NCBI GenBank assembly: GCA_965199095.1
Contig: CBDAQM010000004.1
Location: 620,001-684,000, forward strand
Reading direction: 5' to 3'
Length of the DNA stretch: 64,000 bases
Origin: LMUY01 sp965199095
GTDB lineage: Bacteria; Pseudomonadota; Alphaproteobacteria; Acetobacterales; Acetobacteraceae
Shown here: piece after piece, positions 41,251 to 49,512 of the stretch
How the letters are laid out: each line of letters starts with the position of its first letter
Position numbering within the stretch: the first letter of the stretch is position 1
Program-made: the position numbers and the translations under genes
The notes under the pieces: model-generated
The model's input: the letters and a program-made list of their open reading frames with translations, nothing else
The model's database searches: none
Told to the model about the DNA's origin: nothing

Positions 41251-42252
41251 ATGGAACGCATCTTCTCCGGCATCCAACCCTCGGGCGTGCCGACCCTGGG
41301 CAACTATCTTGGCGCGCTGCGGAATTGGGTGGCGCTGCAGGAGGGGCATGAGTGCCTGTATTGCGTGGTGGACCTGCATGCCATCACCGCCTGGCAGGAC
41401 CCGGCGAGCCTGGCGGATGCGACGCGGGAGATGGCGGCGACCCTGCTCGCGATCGGGGTCAACGACCGTTCCATCCTGTTCAACCAATCCGCCGTGCCGG
41501 CCCATGCCCGGCTGGCCTGGATCTTCAACTGCGTTGCCCGCATGGGCTGGCTCAACCGCATGACGCAGTTCAAGGACAAGGCCGGCAAGGACCGGGAGAA
41601 CGTGTCCGTCGGGCTGTTCGCCTACCCGAACCTGATGGCGGCCGACATCCTCGCCTATCACGCTACCCGCGTGCCGGTGGGCGACGATCAGCGCCAGCAC
41701 CTGGAGCTGGCCAACGACATCGCCCAGAAGTTCAACCATGATTACCAGGCCGATTTCTTCCCGCAGATCGAGGCGCTGATCCTGGGCCCGGCGGCGCGGG
41801 TGATGTCGCTGCGGGACGGGTCCAAGAAAATGAGCAAGTCCGATCCGTCGGACCAAAGCCGCATCAACCTGACCGACGACGCCGACACGATCGCGCTCAA
41901 AATCCGCCGCGCCAAGACCGACCCGGAGCCGCTGCCGGACGACCCGCGTGGGTTGGAGGCCCGGCCCGAGGCACGCAACCTCGTCGGCATCTACGCCGCG
42001 CTGAGCGATACCGACCATTCCAGCGTGCTGCGCGACCATGGCGGCAAAGGCTTCGGCCCGTTCAAGGAGGCGCTGGCCGAGCTGCTGGTGGCCAAGCTCG
42101 CCCCGCTTGCCGCGGAAACCCGGCGTTGGCTGTCCGACCCCGCGACCGTCGACCGCCGGCTCGCGGAGGGTGCGGACAAGGCAGCCTCGCTTGCCGACCC
42201 GATCGTGGCGGAGGCGGAGCGGCTGGTCGGCTTCCTCAAGCCCCGGCGCTGA
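41251..42252 (+). CDS. trpS: Tryptophan-tRNA ligase
   Basis: A 333-residue class I aminoacyl-tRNA synthetase charging tRNA-Trp. The HIGH-equivalent PSGVPTLGNYLG is at residues 10-21, DLHAITAWQDP follows, and the KMSKS loop is SKKMSKSDPS near residue 195. The ATG at 41251 gives the standard N-terminus MERIFSGIQPSG and has GGGGAG about 9 bases upstream; a 12-codon longer frame exists. Length matches bacterial TrpRS. Confidence 0.97.
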   Translation: MERIFSGIQPSGVPTLGNYLGALRNWVALQEGHECLYCVVDLHAITAWQDPASLADATREMAATLLAIGVNDRSILFNQSAVPAHARLAWIFNCVARMGWLNRMTQFKDKAGKDRENVSVGLFAYPNLMAADILAYHATRVPVGDDQRQHLELANDIAQKFNHDYQADFFPQIEALILGPAARVMSLRDGSKKMSKSDPSDQSRINLTDDADTIALKIRRAKTDPEPLPDDPRGLEARPEARNLVGIYAALSDTDHSSVLRDHGGKGFGPFKEALAELLVAKLAPLAAETRRWLSDPATVDRRLAEGADKAASLADPIVAEAERLVGFLKPRR

Positions 42253-42253
42253 C

Positions 42254-42760
42254 GTGACGTCGCTGGAAGCGGTCTACCGTGTCGCCAATTTCTGCGCCGT
42301 GATCGGCTGGATCGTGCTCGTTCTCGCGGCCATGTTCGGCTGGCGTCGGGCGCTGACGCGGTTCTGCGGCACCCTGGTCCCGCTGCTGCTCGCCGCAGCC
42401 TATTTGGTGTTGCTCGTCACCCATTGGGGCGGGTCGCAGGTTGATTTCACCTCGCTGACCGGTGTCGCGGCCCTGTTCCGGCAACCGGCGACCGTCCTGG
42501 CGGGGTGGCTGCATTTCCTGGCTTTCGACCTGCTGGTCGGCGTGATGGTGGTGGACCGCTTCCTGGACGACCGCATGCCACGCATCCTGCTGCTGCCGGT
42601 CATCCCGCTGGTGTTCTTCTTCGGGCCGGTGGGATGGCTGGCGTTCCAGGCCATCCGCTTTGCCCGCCGTGACGGGCCGACGGCGCCGCCGCGTCCGGCG
42701 CCGTCCCGCGCAGCGGCAAAGCGGGCGCCGCCCAGGAAAATCCCCGCCGCCAGCGAGTAA
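42254..42760 (+). CDS. ABA4-like (DUF4281) membrane protein
   Basis: A 168-residue protein starting at a GTG immediately after the trpS stop. Four hydrophobic segments are visible, including VANFCAVIGWIVLVLAAMF and LVPLLLAAAYLVLLVTHW. WLHFLAFDLLVGVMVVDRF and LLLPVIPLVFFFGPVGWLAF match the ABA4-like family. The last 35 residues are Pro/Ala/Arg-rich and probably cytoplasmic. Plant ABA4 acts in neoxanthin formation; bacterial members are uncharacterised. Confidence 0.85.
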   Translation: MTSLEAVYRVANFCAVIGWIVLVLAAMFGWRRALTRFCGTLVPLLLAAAYLVLLVTHWGGSQVDFTSLTGVAALFRQPATVLAGWLHFLAFDLLVGVMVVDRFLDDRMPRILLLPVIPLVFFFGPVGWLAFQAIRFARRDGPTAPPRPAPSRAAAKRAPPRKIPAASE

Positions 42761-42767
42761 CGCGGCG

Positions 42768-43175
42768 TCAGGAATGATTGTAGATGTAGTTCATCGACAG
42801 CTTGGATTCGCAGTTCGGTGACGTCACAATGGCTTCCAGGTGGTTGCCGACCACCCGGCCTGTCATGTGGGAATCACCGGAAACCGCGTCGATCGTGCCG
42901 TCGTAATTGACCGGAGACTCGAAAAAGGTCACTGGGCTGTAAGCATACCAGAGCACGCCGTCGCCAACCATAATCACCACTTCACCCTGGTCGATCGGGC
43001 AACCCGGGCCAGTGGCGGCGACCCGCCGGATATAGCCTTGATAGCTGCCGTTGAACACGCGCGATTCGCTGGCGCTCAGCGGCACGGCCACGCCGACGGC
43101 ATCGAACACGGTCTGGCAGCCGCCAAGCAGCAGGGCAGCGGCGGCAAACAGGGCGGTGCAGAACGGCTTCGCCAC
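42768..43175 (-). CDS. Putative small lipoprotein of unknown function
   Basis: A 135-residue protein with an export signal and lipobox (CTALFAAAALLLGGC, Cys19) from the GTG at 43175; the longer frame to 43271 would bury the signal. The mature part has LSASESRVFNGSYQGYIRRV, a CPIDQGEVVIMVGDGVLWY strand region and two further cysteines (GPGCP, SPNCESK) that could form a disulfide. No family is recognised. It is convergent with the ABA4-like gene and 210 bases upstream of, and divergent from, msrP. Confidence 0.8.
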   Translation of the reverse strand: MAKPFCTALFAAAALLLGGCQTVFDAVGVAVPLSASESRVFNGSYQGYIRRVAATGPGCPIDQGEVVIMVGDGVLWYAYSPVTFFESPVNYDGTIDAVSGDSHMTGRVVGNHLEAIVTSPNCESKLSMNYIYNHS

Positions 43176-43384
43176 GATGTCGGGTCTCCTTCGATGCGGC
43201 CCCAACCGGCCGCCGCCGGAGGCTATCCGATCACTTCGTGGTGCGCCATGGATTACCTGATCGTAAGCCACACGCCGCCCGTTTCCTGGTATATTGGGTG
43301 GACTTTACGTGGCCGGCGCGGCGGGGCAGTATTTCATGTCGCCTTGCCGGCCCCATGTCGTCGACTGACACAGCGAGGCTCACC

Positions 43385-44302
43385 ATGTTCATCCATCGGC
43401 GTCGTGGCTGGGAAATCGCCGAAAGCCGGGTGACGCCGGAGCGGGTTGTCCTGGGCCGTCGCTCGTTGATGGTTGGCGGGGCCGGGCTGATCGCTGGCGC
43501 CCTGGTTCGGCCAGCCCTGGCAGACCCGAACCCGCGCTACCCGGCGGGCCGGCCGATCACGCCCGAAGAGGATGCCACCACATACAACAATTTCTACGAG
43601 TTCGGTGAGGACAAGTCGATTTGGCGTGCCGCCCAGCGCATGCCGGTTTCCCCGTGGCAGGTCGAACTCGCCGGCATGATGGACAAGCCGCGGACGATGG
43701 ATTTGGATGACCTGCTGAAGCAGGTGCAGTTGGAGGACCGGGTCTACCGGCATCGCTGCGTGGAGGCATGGGCCATGACGGTGCCCTGGACCGGCTTTCC
43801 GCTATCCGCCCTGCTGAAGATCGCCAGCCCGACGGCCTCGGCGAAATACGTGGTGTTCGAGTCGGCCGACCTCCCCCGGGTCATGCCCGGGGTGCGGTCC
43901 AGCCTCTATCCCTGGCCCTATATCGAAGGCTGCACGATGGAGGAGGCCAGCACCGACCTCGCCTTCATGGTGACCGGCATGTACGGCAAGCCCCTGCCAA
44001 AACAGGATGGCGCGCCGCTGCGCCTCCATCTTCCGTGGAAATACGGGTTCAAGTCCGGCAAGTCGCTCGTCAAAATCTCCTTCACGGACAAGCAGCCGGA
44101 GACGATGTGGCACGCGATCCAGCCCGATGAATACGGCTTCTGGGCGAACGTGAACCCGGCCGTGCCGCATCCGCGTTGGAGCCAGGCGTACGAACGGCTC
44201 TTGGGTACAGGCGAACGTGTGCCTACAGTCATCTGGAACGGCTATGGCGAGTGGGTCGCCGGGCTGTATGCAGACAAGAAGAACGAACGGCTTTTCACTT
44301 GA
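43385..44302 (+). CDS. msrP: Protein-methionine-sulfoxide reductase catalytic subunit MsrP
   Basis: A 305-residue periplasmic molybdopterin enzyme (YedY/SUOX fold) that repairs oxidised methionines in envelope proteins. The Tat signal has GRRSLMVGG at residues 24-32. The molybdenum-coordinating Cys125 is in YRHRCVEAWAM, and DLPRVMPGV, LPWKYGFKSGKSLVKI and EYGFWANVNP are family blocks. The ATG at 43385 has GAGG about 7 bases upstream. MsrP normally receives electrons from the heme membrane protein MsrQ; the gene overlapping it here is not MsrQ. Confidence 0.95.
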   Translation: MFIHRRRGWEIAESRVTPERVVLGRRSLMVGGAGLIAGALVRPALADPNPRYPAGRPITPEEDATTYNNFYEFGEDKSIWRAAQRMPVSPWQVELAGMMDKPRTMDLDDLLKQVQLEDRVYRHRCVEAWAMTVPWTGFPLSALLKIASPTASAKYVVFESADLPRVMPGVRSSLYPWPYIEGCTMEEASTDLAFMVTGMYGKPLPKQDGAPLRLHLPWKYGFKSGKSLVKISFTDKQPETMWHAIQPDEYGFWANVNPAVPHPRWSQAYERLLGTGERVPTVIWNGYGEWVAGLYADKKNERLFT

Positions 44303-44610
44303 TGCTGGCAAAAATCTTCGCAGTGCTGTCTGCAACCCTGCTGGTCGGTGCGGTCGCGGTCGGGACGCTGGGCCCGCAAGACATCTCGCTCGGGGAGGCG
44401 CTGAGCGCGATCGACCACTTCCGCTACGAAGCGGTCGAAAGCTTCGTGCGCTCGCACCTGTCCGCCTGGCTGTGGGAACATCCGGTCACTTCGCTGCTGG
44501 TCCGGCCGCCTTGGCTGCTGCCTGCGGCCTTGGGCGTTCTGCTGGGCGGCGCTGCGATGACCATGGCGAACTCACAAAAGGCGCCGAATTCGCGCCGACG
44601 GCGGAGCTGA
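44302..44610 (+). CDS. Small two-helix membrane protein coupled to msrP
   Basis: A 102-residue protein whose ATG overlaps the msrP stop (TGATG). Two hydrophobic segments are visible, residues 5-24 (IFAVLSATLLVGAVAVGTLG) and about 69-86 (PWLLPAALGVLLGGAAM), flanking a polar domain that is probably periplasmic. The C-terminus is Arg-rich and cytoplasmic. It lacks the six helices and heme-ligand His pattern of MsrQ. Similar small proteins may follow msrP in some alphaproteobacteria, but I do not recognise a named family. Confidence 0.75.
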   Translation: MLAKIFAVLSATLLVGAVAVGTLGPQDISLGEALSAIDHFRYEAVESFVRSHLSAWLWEHPVTSLLVRPPWLLPAALGVLLGGAAMTMANSQKAPNSRRRRS

Positions 44611-44616
44611 GCGGGT

Positions 44617-45048
44617 TTATACGGCCAGGAGTCGCCGTGCCGCCGCGATCACCCGCAGCGCTTCGCTCCACAGGCCCAAGCCTGGCAATGCCTCGAACGG
44701 GAAAAACGCCGCATCGATGACGTCGCCGCCCGGCGCGGGATGGCCACCCTGCCAACGACCCGTGAAATCCAGGATCGTATAGTGGAAGCGGATGCGGCCA
44801 TCCGCATCCGGATGGATACTGTCGACGTTCGCCACCAAGGTCAGCGGTCCGACGACAAGGCCGGTTTCCTCCAACAATTCACGCCGGGCCGCGGCCTCGG
44901 CCGTCTCGCCGAGTTCCTGGGCGCCTCCCGGGATGCTCCATTGCCCGGCATTCGGCGGGTTTCCGCGGCGCACCAGCAGCACCTCGCCCGGCCGCAGCAC
45001 GACGGCGCCGACACCCACCAGCGGACGCGCGGGATATTCGCGGCTCAT
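44617..45048 (-). CDS. Nudix hydrolase
   Basis: A 143-residue pyrophosphohydrolase. The Nudix box is complete at residues 42-64 (G-x5-E-x7-RELLEETGL), following QWSIPGG. The sequence LVANVDSIHPDADGRIRFHYTILDF resembles ADP-ribose or nucleotide-sugar pyrophosphatases. The ATG at 45048 overlaps the stop of the upstream DUF4340 gene, and the gene converges on the small msrP-linked gene. The physiological substrate cannot be deduced. Confidence 0.92.
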   Translation of the reverse strand: MSREYPARPLVGVGAVVLRPGEVLLVRRGNPPNAGQWSIPGGAQELGETAEAAARRELLEETGLVVGPLTLVANVDSIHPDADGRIRFHYTILDFTGRWQGGHPAPGGDVIDAAFFPFEALPGLGLWSEALRVIAAARRLLAV

Positions 45049-45857
45049 GGCGACAGGCTGCCAGCCGGAACGGCGAAGGCATAGGGCGCAAGCCGCCGGG
45101 CCCACGCGGCGTCGCCGGAGATTTGCAGCCATTCCTGCCCATCCACCCGCCCCAGGCTGAGCAGCGCCGTGCCGTCCGCGAGCCGCAGCGGGATGGACCG
45201 CAGCGGAGCAGGATGAACTTGCGGACTGGCCCGCACCTCGGTGAACGGCAGCGCGGCAAGGGTCTGCCGCAGCTTCGCCGTCGCCTGATCGTCGCCGTTC
45301 ACGATCGCCACCGCGGCCTCGGGCGGCGGCACATGGCGGCCGATCCAGTCGGCCGGGTCGGGGCTCGCCCGCAGCACCGGTGTTGCCAGCCAGAGCGTCG
45401 GCTGGCCTGGCCGGCGGACCAGCCCGGCATCGTTCCCGACAATGACCGCGGCCAGGACATCGTCGGACGCCGTCAGCACCCGGATCAGCGTGCCCGCCCC
45501 TTCCGGGGCAGACGGGTCCTCCAGGCCGGCGCTGGCTGGTGTTCCCGCCACGGGATGCTCAAGGGTCAGGGCGAGCAGCCCGTCCATCAGCGATGCCACC
45601 GATTCTGGCCGGACGGGATAGCCGGCGGCCCGGGCCAGGCCCCAAACCTGCCCCCGCCGCTCCAGCCACAGGATGTCTGGGCCACGCACCACCTCGATCC
45701 GGTCGGCCTTGCGGCCGTTGGCGATCAGCGCCGGGAAGGCCGGCTGCGGACCGGGTCGCGGGGGCGCCGGCCGCAACGTGGCAGCCGCCAAACCCGCCGC
45801 GAGCAGGACCACCGCGCCCGCAAGGACAAACATCCGCCGCCGCATAGCCATCCGCAT
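45045..45857 (-). CDS. DUF4340-like membrane-anchored protein
   Basis: A protein of about 270 residues with an N-terminal membrane segment (FVLAGAVVLLAAGLAAATL) after a basic start. It then has DRIEVVRGPDILWLERRGQVWGLARAAGYP, the beta-rich pattern of DUF4340 domains. VASLMDGLLALTLEHPVAG and PTLWLATPVLRASPDPADWI are also typical. Start uncertain among the ATGs at 45857, 45851 and 45845. DUF4340 proteins often sit beside GldG/ABC-2 gliding or polysaccharide exporters; none is present here. It is probably periplasmic, anchored by its N-terminus. Confidence 0.8.
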   Translation of the reverse strand: MRMAMRRRMFVLAGAVVLLAAGLAAATLRPAPPRPGPQPAFPALIANGRKADRIEVVRGPDILWLERRGQVWGLARAAGYPVRPESVASLMDGLLALTLEHPVAGTPASAGLEDPSAPEGAGTLIRVLTASDDVLAAVIVGNDAGLVRRPGQPTLWLATPVLRASPDPADWIGRHVPPPEAAVAIVNGDDQATAKLRQTLAALPFTEVRASPQVHPAPLRSIPLRLADGTALLSLGRVDGQEWLQISGDAAWARRLAPYAFAVPAGSLSP

Positions 45858-45930
45858 AGCGCGCGCCTGGACGATCCGCCATGCACGATGCGCGGTTTTC
45901 CTCGCGGGATGATCGCGCGATGATCCGCCA

Positions 45931-47493
45931 ATGCCTTTGCACGCGATCTTCACCGACGCCGTCAACGCCCAAGCCCGACGCCGCATCCGCGCCCGCGCCC
46001 GCTACCGCCGCCGGCAGCGCTCGCAGCAACGCCTGTCGCATGTGTCGGTGCGGACCACGGCGCTGATCGTCGCCAGCGCCCTGTTCATGGAGCAGTTGGA
46101 CGGCACGGTGCTGGCGACCGCGCTGCCGACCATGGCGCGCACTTTCGGCGTCGATCCGTTGCAGATGAATGTGGCGCTGACGGCCTATCTGCTCAGCCTC
46201 GCCGTGTTCATCCCCGCCAGCGGCAAGGTGGCGGACAAGTTCGGCACCCGCACCGTGTTCCGCTACGCCATCGCGCTGTTCACCTTCGGTTCAATCCTGT
46301 GCGGCCTGTCGGATGGCCTGTGGGAGCTGGTGGGCGCCCGCATCCTGCAGGGCATCGGCGGCGCGATGATGGTGCCGGTCGGACGCCTGGTGCTGCTGCG
46401 CTCGGTGGAGCGGAGCGAGCTGGTCTCGGCCATGACCTGGCTGATGGTGCCGGCGACGATCGGCCCGGTGCTGGGGCCGCCCGTGGGCGGGTTCCTGGTG
46501 ACGGCGCTGTCCTGGCGTTGGATTTTCTACATCAACGTGCCGATCGGCGTGCTCGGGATCGTGCTGGCCACCCTATACATCCGCGACATCAAGGAGGAGG
46601 GACGGGTGGATTTCGATGGCTGGGGGTTGCTGCTCTCCGGCATTTCGCTGTCCTGCCTGATGTTCGGCCTGGAACTGGCCAGCCGGGGGGAAACCTCGTT
46701 GCCGGCGACCGCGTCCATCGTCGCCGCGGGCATCGGCAGCGGCCTGCTCTATGTGCGCCACAGCCGCAACCATCCGCAGCCGGTGCTGGATTTCTCGCTG
46801 ATGCGGGTGCCGACCTTCAGCCTGTCCGTGGTGGGGGGCGGGCTGACGCGGATTTCCGCAGGGGCGGTGCCATTCCTGCTGCCGATGATGCTGCAGTTGG
46901 GCTTCGGCATGTCGGCGCTGCAAAGCGGGCTGATCACCTTCACCAGCAGCGCCGGGTCGATCCTGATGAAGGGCGCGGCCAAACCGATCCTGCGGCGTTG
47001 GGGCTTCCGCAGCGTGATGATGTGGAACGGCATCACCTCGACGGTGTTCCTGGCGGCCATTGCCGCGTTCCGGCCGGATTGGCCGACCGCGCTGATCTAC
47101 GCGGTGCTGCTGGTCGGCGGCTTCTTCCAGTCGTTGCAGTTCACCGCCTACAACACGATCGCCTACGCGGAGATCGGCCGCGCACAGATGAGTTCGGCGA
47201 CCAGCTTCTACACGACGTTCCAGCAGCTTATGCTCACGCTTGGCATCTGCACCGCCGCCGCCGCACTGGCAGGCTCGCTGGCGATCACCGGGCACTCCCA
47301 TCCGCTGCTGGTCGATTACAGCGCGGCGTTCCTGGTGGTTGCCGTGGTGTCGCTGGCGGCATCCCCCACCTGTGCCCGCCTGAAGCGGGATGCGGGGGAT
47401 GAGTTGTGCGGCCGTGTCGTTCCCAAGCCGCCGGTGCAGATGGCGGTCGCCGCCGTGAAGACGGAGATCGCAGATGCCGGCAGTGTCGCGTGA
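45931..47493 (+). CDS. DHA2 family MFS multidrug efflux transporter (EmrB-like)
   Basis: A 520-residue transporter with about 14 hydrophobic segments. It has the DHA2 motif ALFMEQLDGTVLATALPTMA, loop motif GKVADKFGTRTVFRYA, and motif C region WLMVPATIGPVLGPPVGGFL. An Arg-rich cytoplasmic tail of about 37 residues precedes the first helix; a GTG within it could be an alternative start. The family exports drugs or toxic organics using the proton gradient. A PaiB-like protein gene follows after 18 bases, probably in the same operon. Confidence 0.93.
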   Translation: MPLHAIFTDAVNAQARRRIRARARYRRRQRSQQRLSHVSVRTTALIVASALFMEQLDGTVLATALPTMARTFGVDPLQMNVALTAYLLSLAVFIPASGKVADKFGTRTVFRYAIALFTFGSILCGLSDGLWELVGARILQGIGGAMMVPVGRLVLLRSVERSELVSAMTWLMVPATIGPVLGPPVGGFLVTALSWRWIFYINVPIGVLGIVLATLYIRDIKEEGRVDFDGWGLLLSGISLSCLMFGLELASRGETSLPATASIVAAGIGSGLLYVRHSRNHPQPVLDFSLMRVPTFSLSVVGGGLTRISAGAVPFLLPMMLQLGFGMSALQSGLITFTSSAGSILMKGAAKPILRRWGFRSVMMWNGITSTVFLAAIAAFRPDWPTALIYAVLLVGGFFQSLQFTAYNTIAYAEIGRAQMSSATSFYTTFQQLMLTLGICTAAAALAGSLAITGHSHPLLVDYSAAFLVVAVVSLAASPTCARLKRDAGDELCGRVVPKPPVQMAVAAVKTEIADAGSVA

Positions 47494-47511
47494 CCGGCTG
47501 AGGATCGTCTG

Positions 47512-48138
47512 ATGTACACCCCGCCTGCGTTCCGGGAGGATGACCTGCCGACGCTGCACGCCTGGATGCAGGCGGCGCGCTTGGCCAGCCTGGTCACCGC
47601 TGGGCCGGGCGGCATCCTGGCGACGCCGCTGCCCTTGATCCTGGAGGCCGCCGAGGGCGATCGGGGCGTGCTCTACGGGCATGTCGCGAAGGCCAATCCG
47701 CAGTGGCGTGAGGTCGCGGCGACGGAGGCGCTGGTCATCTTCATGGGGCCGGACGCCTATGTCAGCCCCTCCTGGTATGCCAGCAAGCAGGTCGACGGGA
47801 AGGTGGTGCCGACCTGGAACTACATGGCGGTGCATGCCTATGGGCCGGTCGAGTTCTTCGAAGACCCAGCCCGGTTGCTGGCGGTGGTGACGACGCTGAC
47901 CAACCGTCATGAAGCGTCGCGGGTCGAGCCGTGGGCGGTCAGCGATGCGCCGCCGGCATTCGTCGCGGCCCAGTTGCGCGGGATCGTCGGTGTGCGCATT
48001 CCGATCACCCGGCTGGAGGGCAAGCGCAAGATGAGCCAGAACCGCGCGGCGGCGGACCAGGCCGGCGTGGCGAGTGGATTGGCCAGCAGTGAGGACCGGG
48101 CGGATCAGGCCGTTGCGGCCTTGATCAACGTGCAATAG
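47512..48138 (+). CDS. PaiB-like FMN-binding negative transcriptional regulator
   Basis: A 208-residue protein with the split-barrel flavin-binding fold. Family hallmarks are MYTPPAFREDDLPTLHAWM at the start, PLPLILEAAEGDRGVLYGHVAKANPQW, PDAYVSPSWYASK, VPTWNYMAVHAYG, and the C-terminal KRKMSQNR. PaiB of Bacillus affects sporulation and degradative enzyme genes; in other bacteria the role is mostly unknown and may be redox enzymatic rather than regulatory. Linked to the upstream efflux pump. Confidence 0.93.
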   Translation: MYTPPAFREDDLPTLHAWMQAARLASLVTAGPGGILATPLPLILEAAEGDRGVLYGHVAKANPQWREVAATEALVIFMGPDAYVSPSWYASKQVDGKVVPTWNYMAVHAYGPVEFFEDPARLLAVVTTLTNRHEASRVEPWAVSDAPPAFVAAQLRGIVGVRIPITRLEGKRKMSQNRAAADQAGVASGLASSEDRADQAVAALINVQ

Positions 48139-48158
48139 GCGGCGGTGGTAGGATTTTC

Positions 48159-48188
48159 TTGACTTTCGCTGCGGTGCAGCACTATACG
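48159..48188 (+). promoter_or_regulatory. Probable sigma70-type promoter for the helicase gene
   Basis: TTGACT (48159-48164) and TATACG (48183-48188) are separated by 18 bases. Transcription from here would leave a 5' leader of roughly 140 bases before the helicase ATG, as is common for cold-inducible DEAD-box genes. Confidence 0.55.
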
Positions 48189-48337
48189 TTGCGCTGCGCA
48201 CCTCGACGATCGAGCACTGCCGTTTCCGAACGCAGCCTTTATCCTATCAAGTGTCTCGCGCCGGTTCGTGGTCCTGTAGATCACGAGTGACGCCCAGAGC
48301 ACCCCGCGATGGCGCGTCCGGTTCAAGAAAGTCATCA

Positions 48338-49474
48338 ATGTCATCCTTCCAAGACCTCGGTTTGGCCGCGCCGCTGCTCGCCGCGTTGACCACCGCAGGC
48401 TATACCGAGCCGACGCCGATCCAGGCACAGGCCATCCCGCACGTGCTGGCCGGGCACGACGTCCAGGGCATCGCCCAGACGGGCACCGGCAAGACCGCCG
48501 CCTTCGCCCTGCCGATCCTGCATCGCCTGCTGTCGGAGCGGAAGCATCCGGGCAAGAAGGGCACGCGCTGCCTGGTCATGGCGCCGACCCGCGAACTCGC
48601 CAGCCAAATCGCCGAGAACTTCCGCGCCTACGCCGCCGGGTCGCCGATCCGCGTGGCGCTGATGTTCGGCGGCGTGCCGAAGCCGCGGCAGGCCCGCGCC
48701 ATGGATAACGGCGTGGACGTGCTGGTGGCGACGCCGGGCCGGCTGCTGGACCACCTCAACGACCGGGCGGTGAACCTGGCCAACGTCGAAGTGCTGGTGC
48801 TGGACGAGGCCGACCACATGCTCGACCTCGGCTTCATCGTGCCGATCAAGAAGATCGTGTCCTACATCCCCCGCCAGCGCCAGACGCTGTTCTTCTCGGC
48901 CACCATGCCGAAGGAGATCGAGGGTCTCGCCGCCGCGCTGCTGCGCGACCCGGTGCATGTCGCCGTCACCCCGGTCGCCAAGACGGCCGACCGGGTGGAG
49001 CAGGCCGTCGTGTTCGTGGAGGCGGCGCGCAAGCGTTCGTTGCTCGCCTCCATCCTGAAGCGCAAGGACATGGGCCGCACGCTGGTGTTCACCCGCACCA
49101 AGCACGGCGCCGACAAGGTCGTGCAGCATTTGGAGGCCGCCGGGCAGCCGGCCGCCGCCATCCACGGCAACAAGAGCCAGGGCCAGCGGGAACGTGCCCT
49201 GGCCGCGTTCAAGAACGGCAGCGTCCGCGTGCTGATCGCGACCGACATCGCCGCCCGCGGCATCGACGTGGATGACGTGACACACGTCATTAACTTCGAC
49301 CTGCCTAACATCCCCGAGAGCTACGTGCACCGCATCGGCCGCACCGCCCGGGCTGGGAACGCCGGCATGGCGATCAGCTTCTGCGACGCGACCGAGCGGG
49401 CACATCTGCGTGGTATCGAGAAGCTGATCCGCGCCCGCCTGCCCGTGGCGGAGCCGGAAGCCCTGGCAGCCTGA
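48338..49474 (+). CDS. DEAD-box RNA helicase, RhlE type
   Basis: A 378-residue ATP-dependent RNA helicase. All motifs are present: Q motif PTPIQ, Walker A AQTGTGKT at residues 46-53, PTREL, VLDEADHMLD, FFSATMP, and the second RecA domain with VLIATDIAARGIDVDDV and YVHRIGRTARAG. The C-terminal tail is very short, so it lacks the basic extension of many RhlE proteins. The ATG at 48338 (MSSFQDLGL) is the canonical start; the frame upstream is leader sequence. Likely roles are ribosome assembly and mRNA remodelling at low temperature. Confidence 0.93.
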   Translation: MSSFQDLGLAAPLLAALTTAGYTEPTPIQAQAIPHVLAGHDVQGIAQTGTGKTAAFALPILHRLLSERKHPGKKGTRCLVMAPTRELASQIAENFRAYAAGSPIRVALMFGGVPKPRQARAMDNGVDVLVATPGRLLDHLNDRAVNLANVEVLVLDEADHMLDLGFIVPIKKIVSYIPRQRQTLFFSATMPKEIEGLAAALLRDPVHVAVTPVAKTADRVEQAVVFVEAARKRSLLASILKRKDMGRTLVFTRTKHGADKVVQHLEAAGQPAAAIHGNKSQGQRERALAAFKNGSVRVLIATDIAARGIDVDDVTHVINFDLPNIPESYVHRIGRTARAGNAGMAISFCDATERAHLRGIEKLIRARLPVAEPEALAA

Positions 49475-49512
49475 CCTTCCCTCGGGGCGGGTCACCGGAG
49501 GAGATCGTACCG

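Noticed and set aside
40096..42039. 647-codon minus-strand frame across the acyltransferase and trpS genes
   Set aside because: Antisense shadow of two recognisable genes; no family motif and biased composition.
44302..44610. MsrQ assignment for the gene after msrP
   Set aside because: Only 102 residues and two hydrophobic segments; MsrQ has about 200 residues and six helices with heme-binding histidines.
46573..48201. 542-codon minus-strand frame opposite the MFS and PaiB genes
   Set aside because: Shadow frame rich in Arg, Gln and His without any domain signal.
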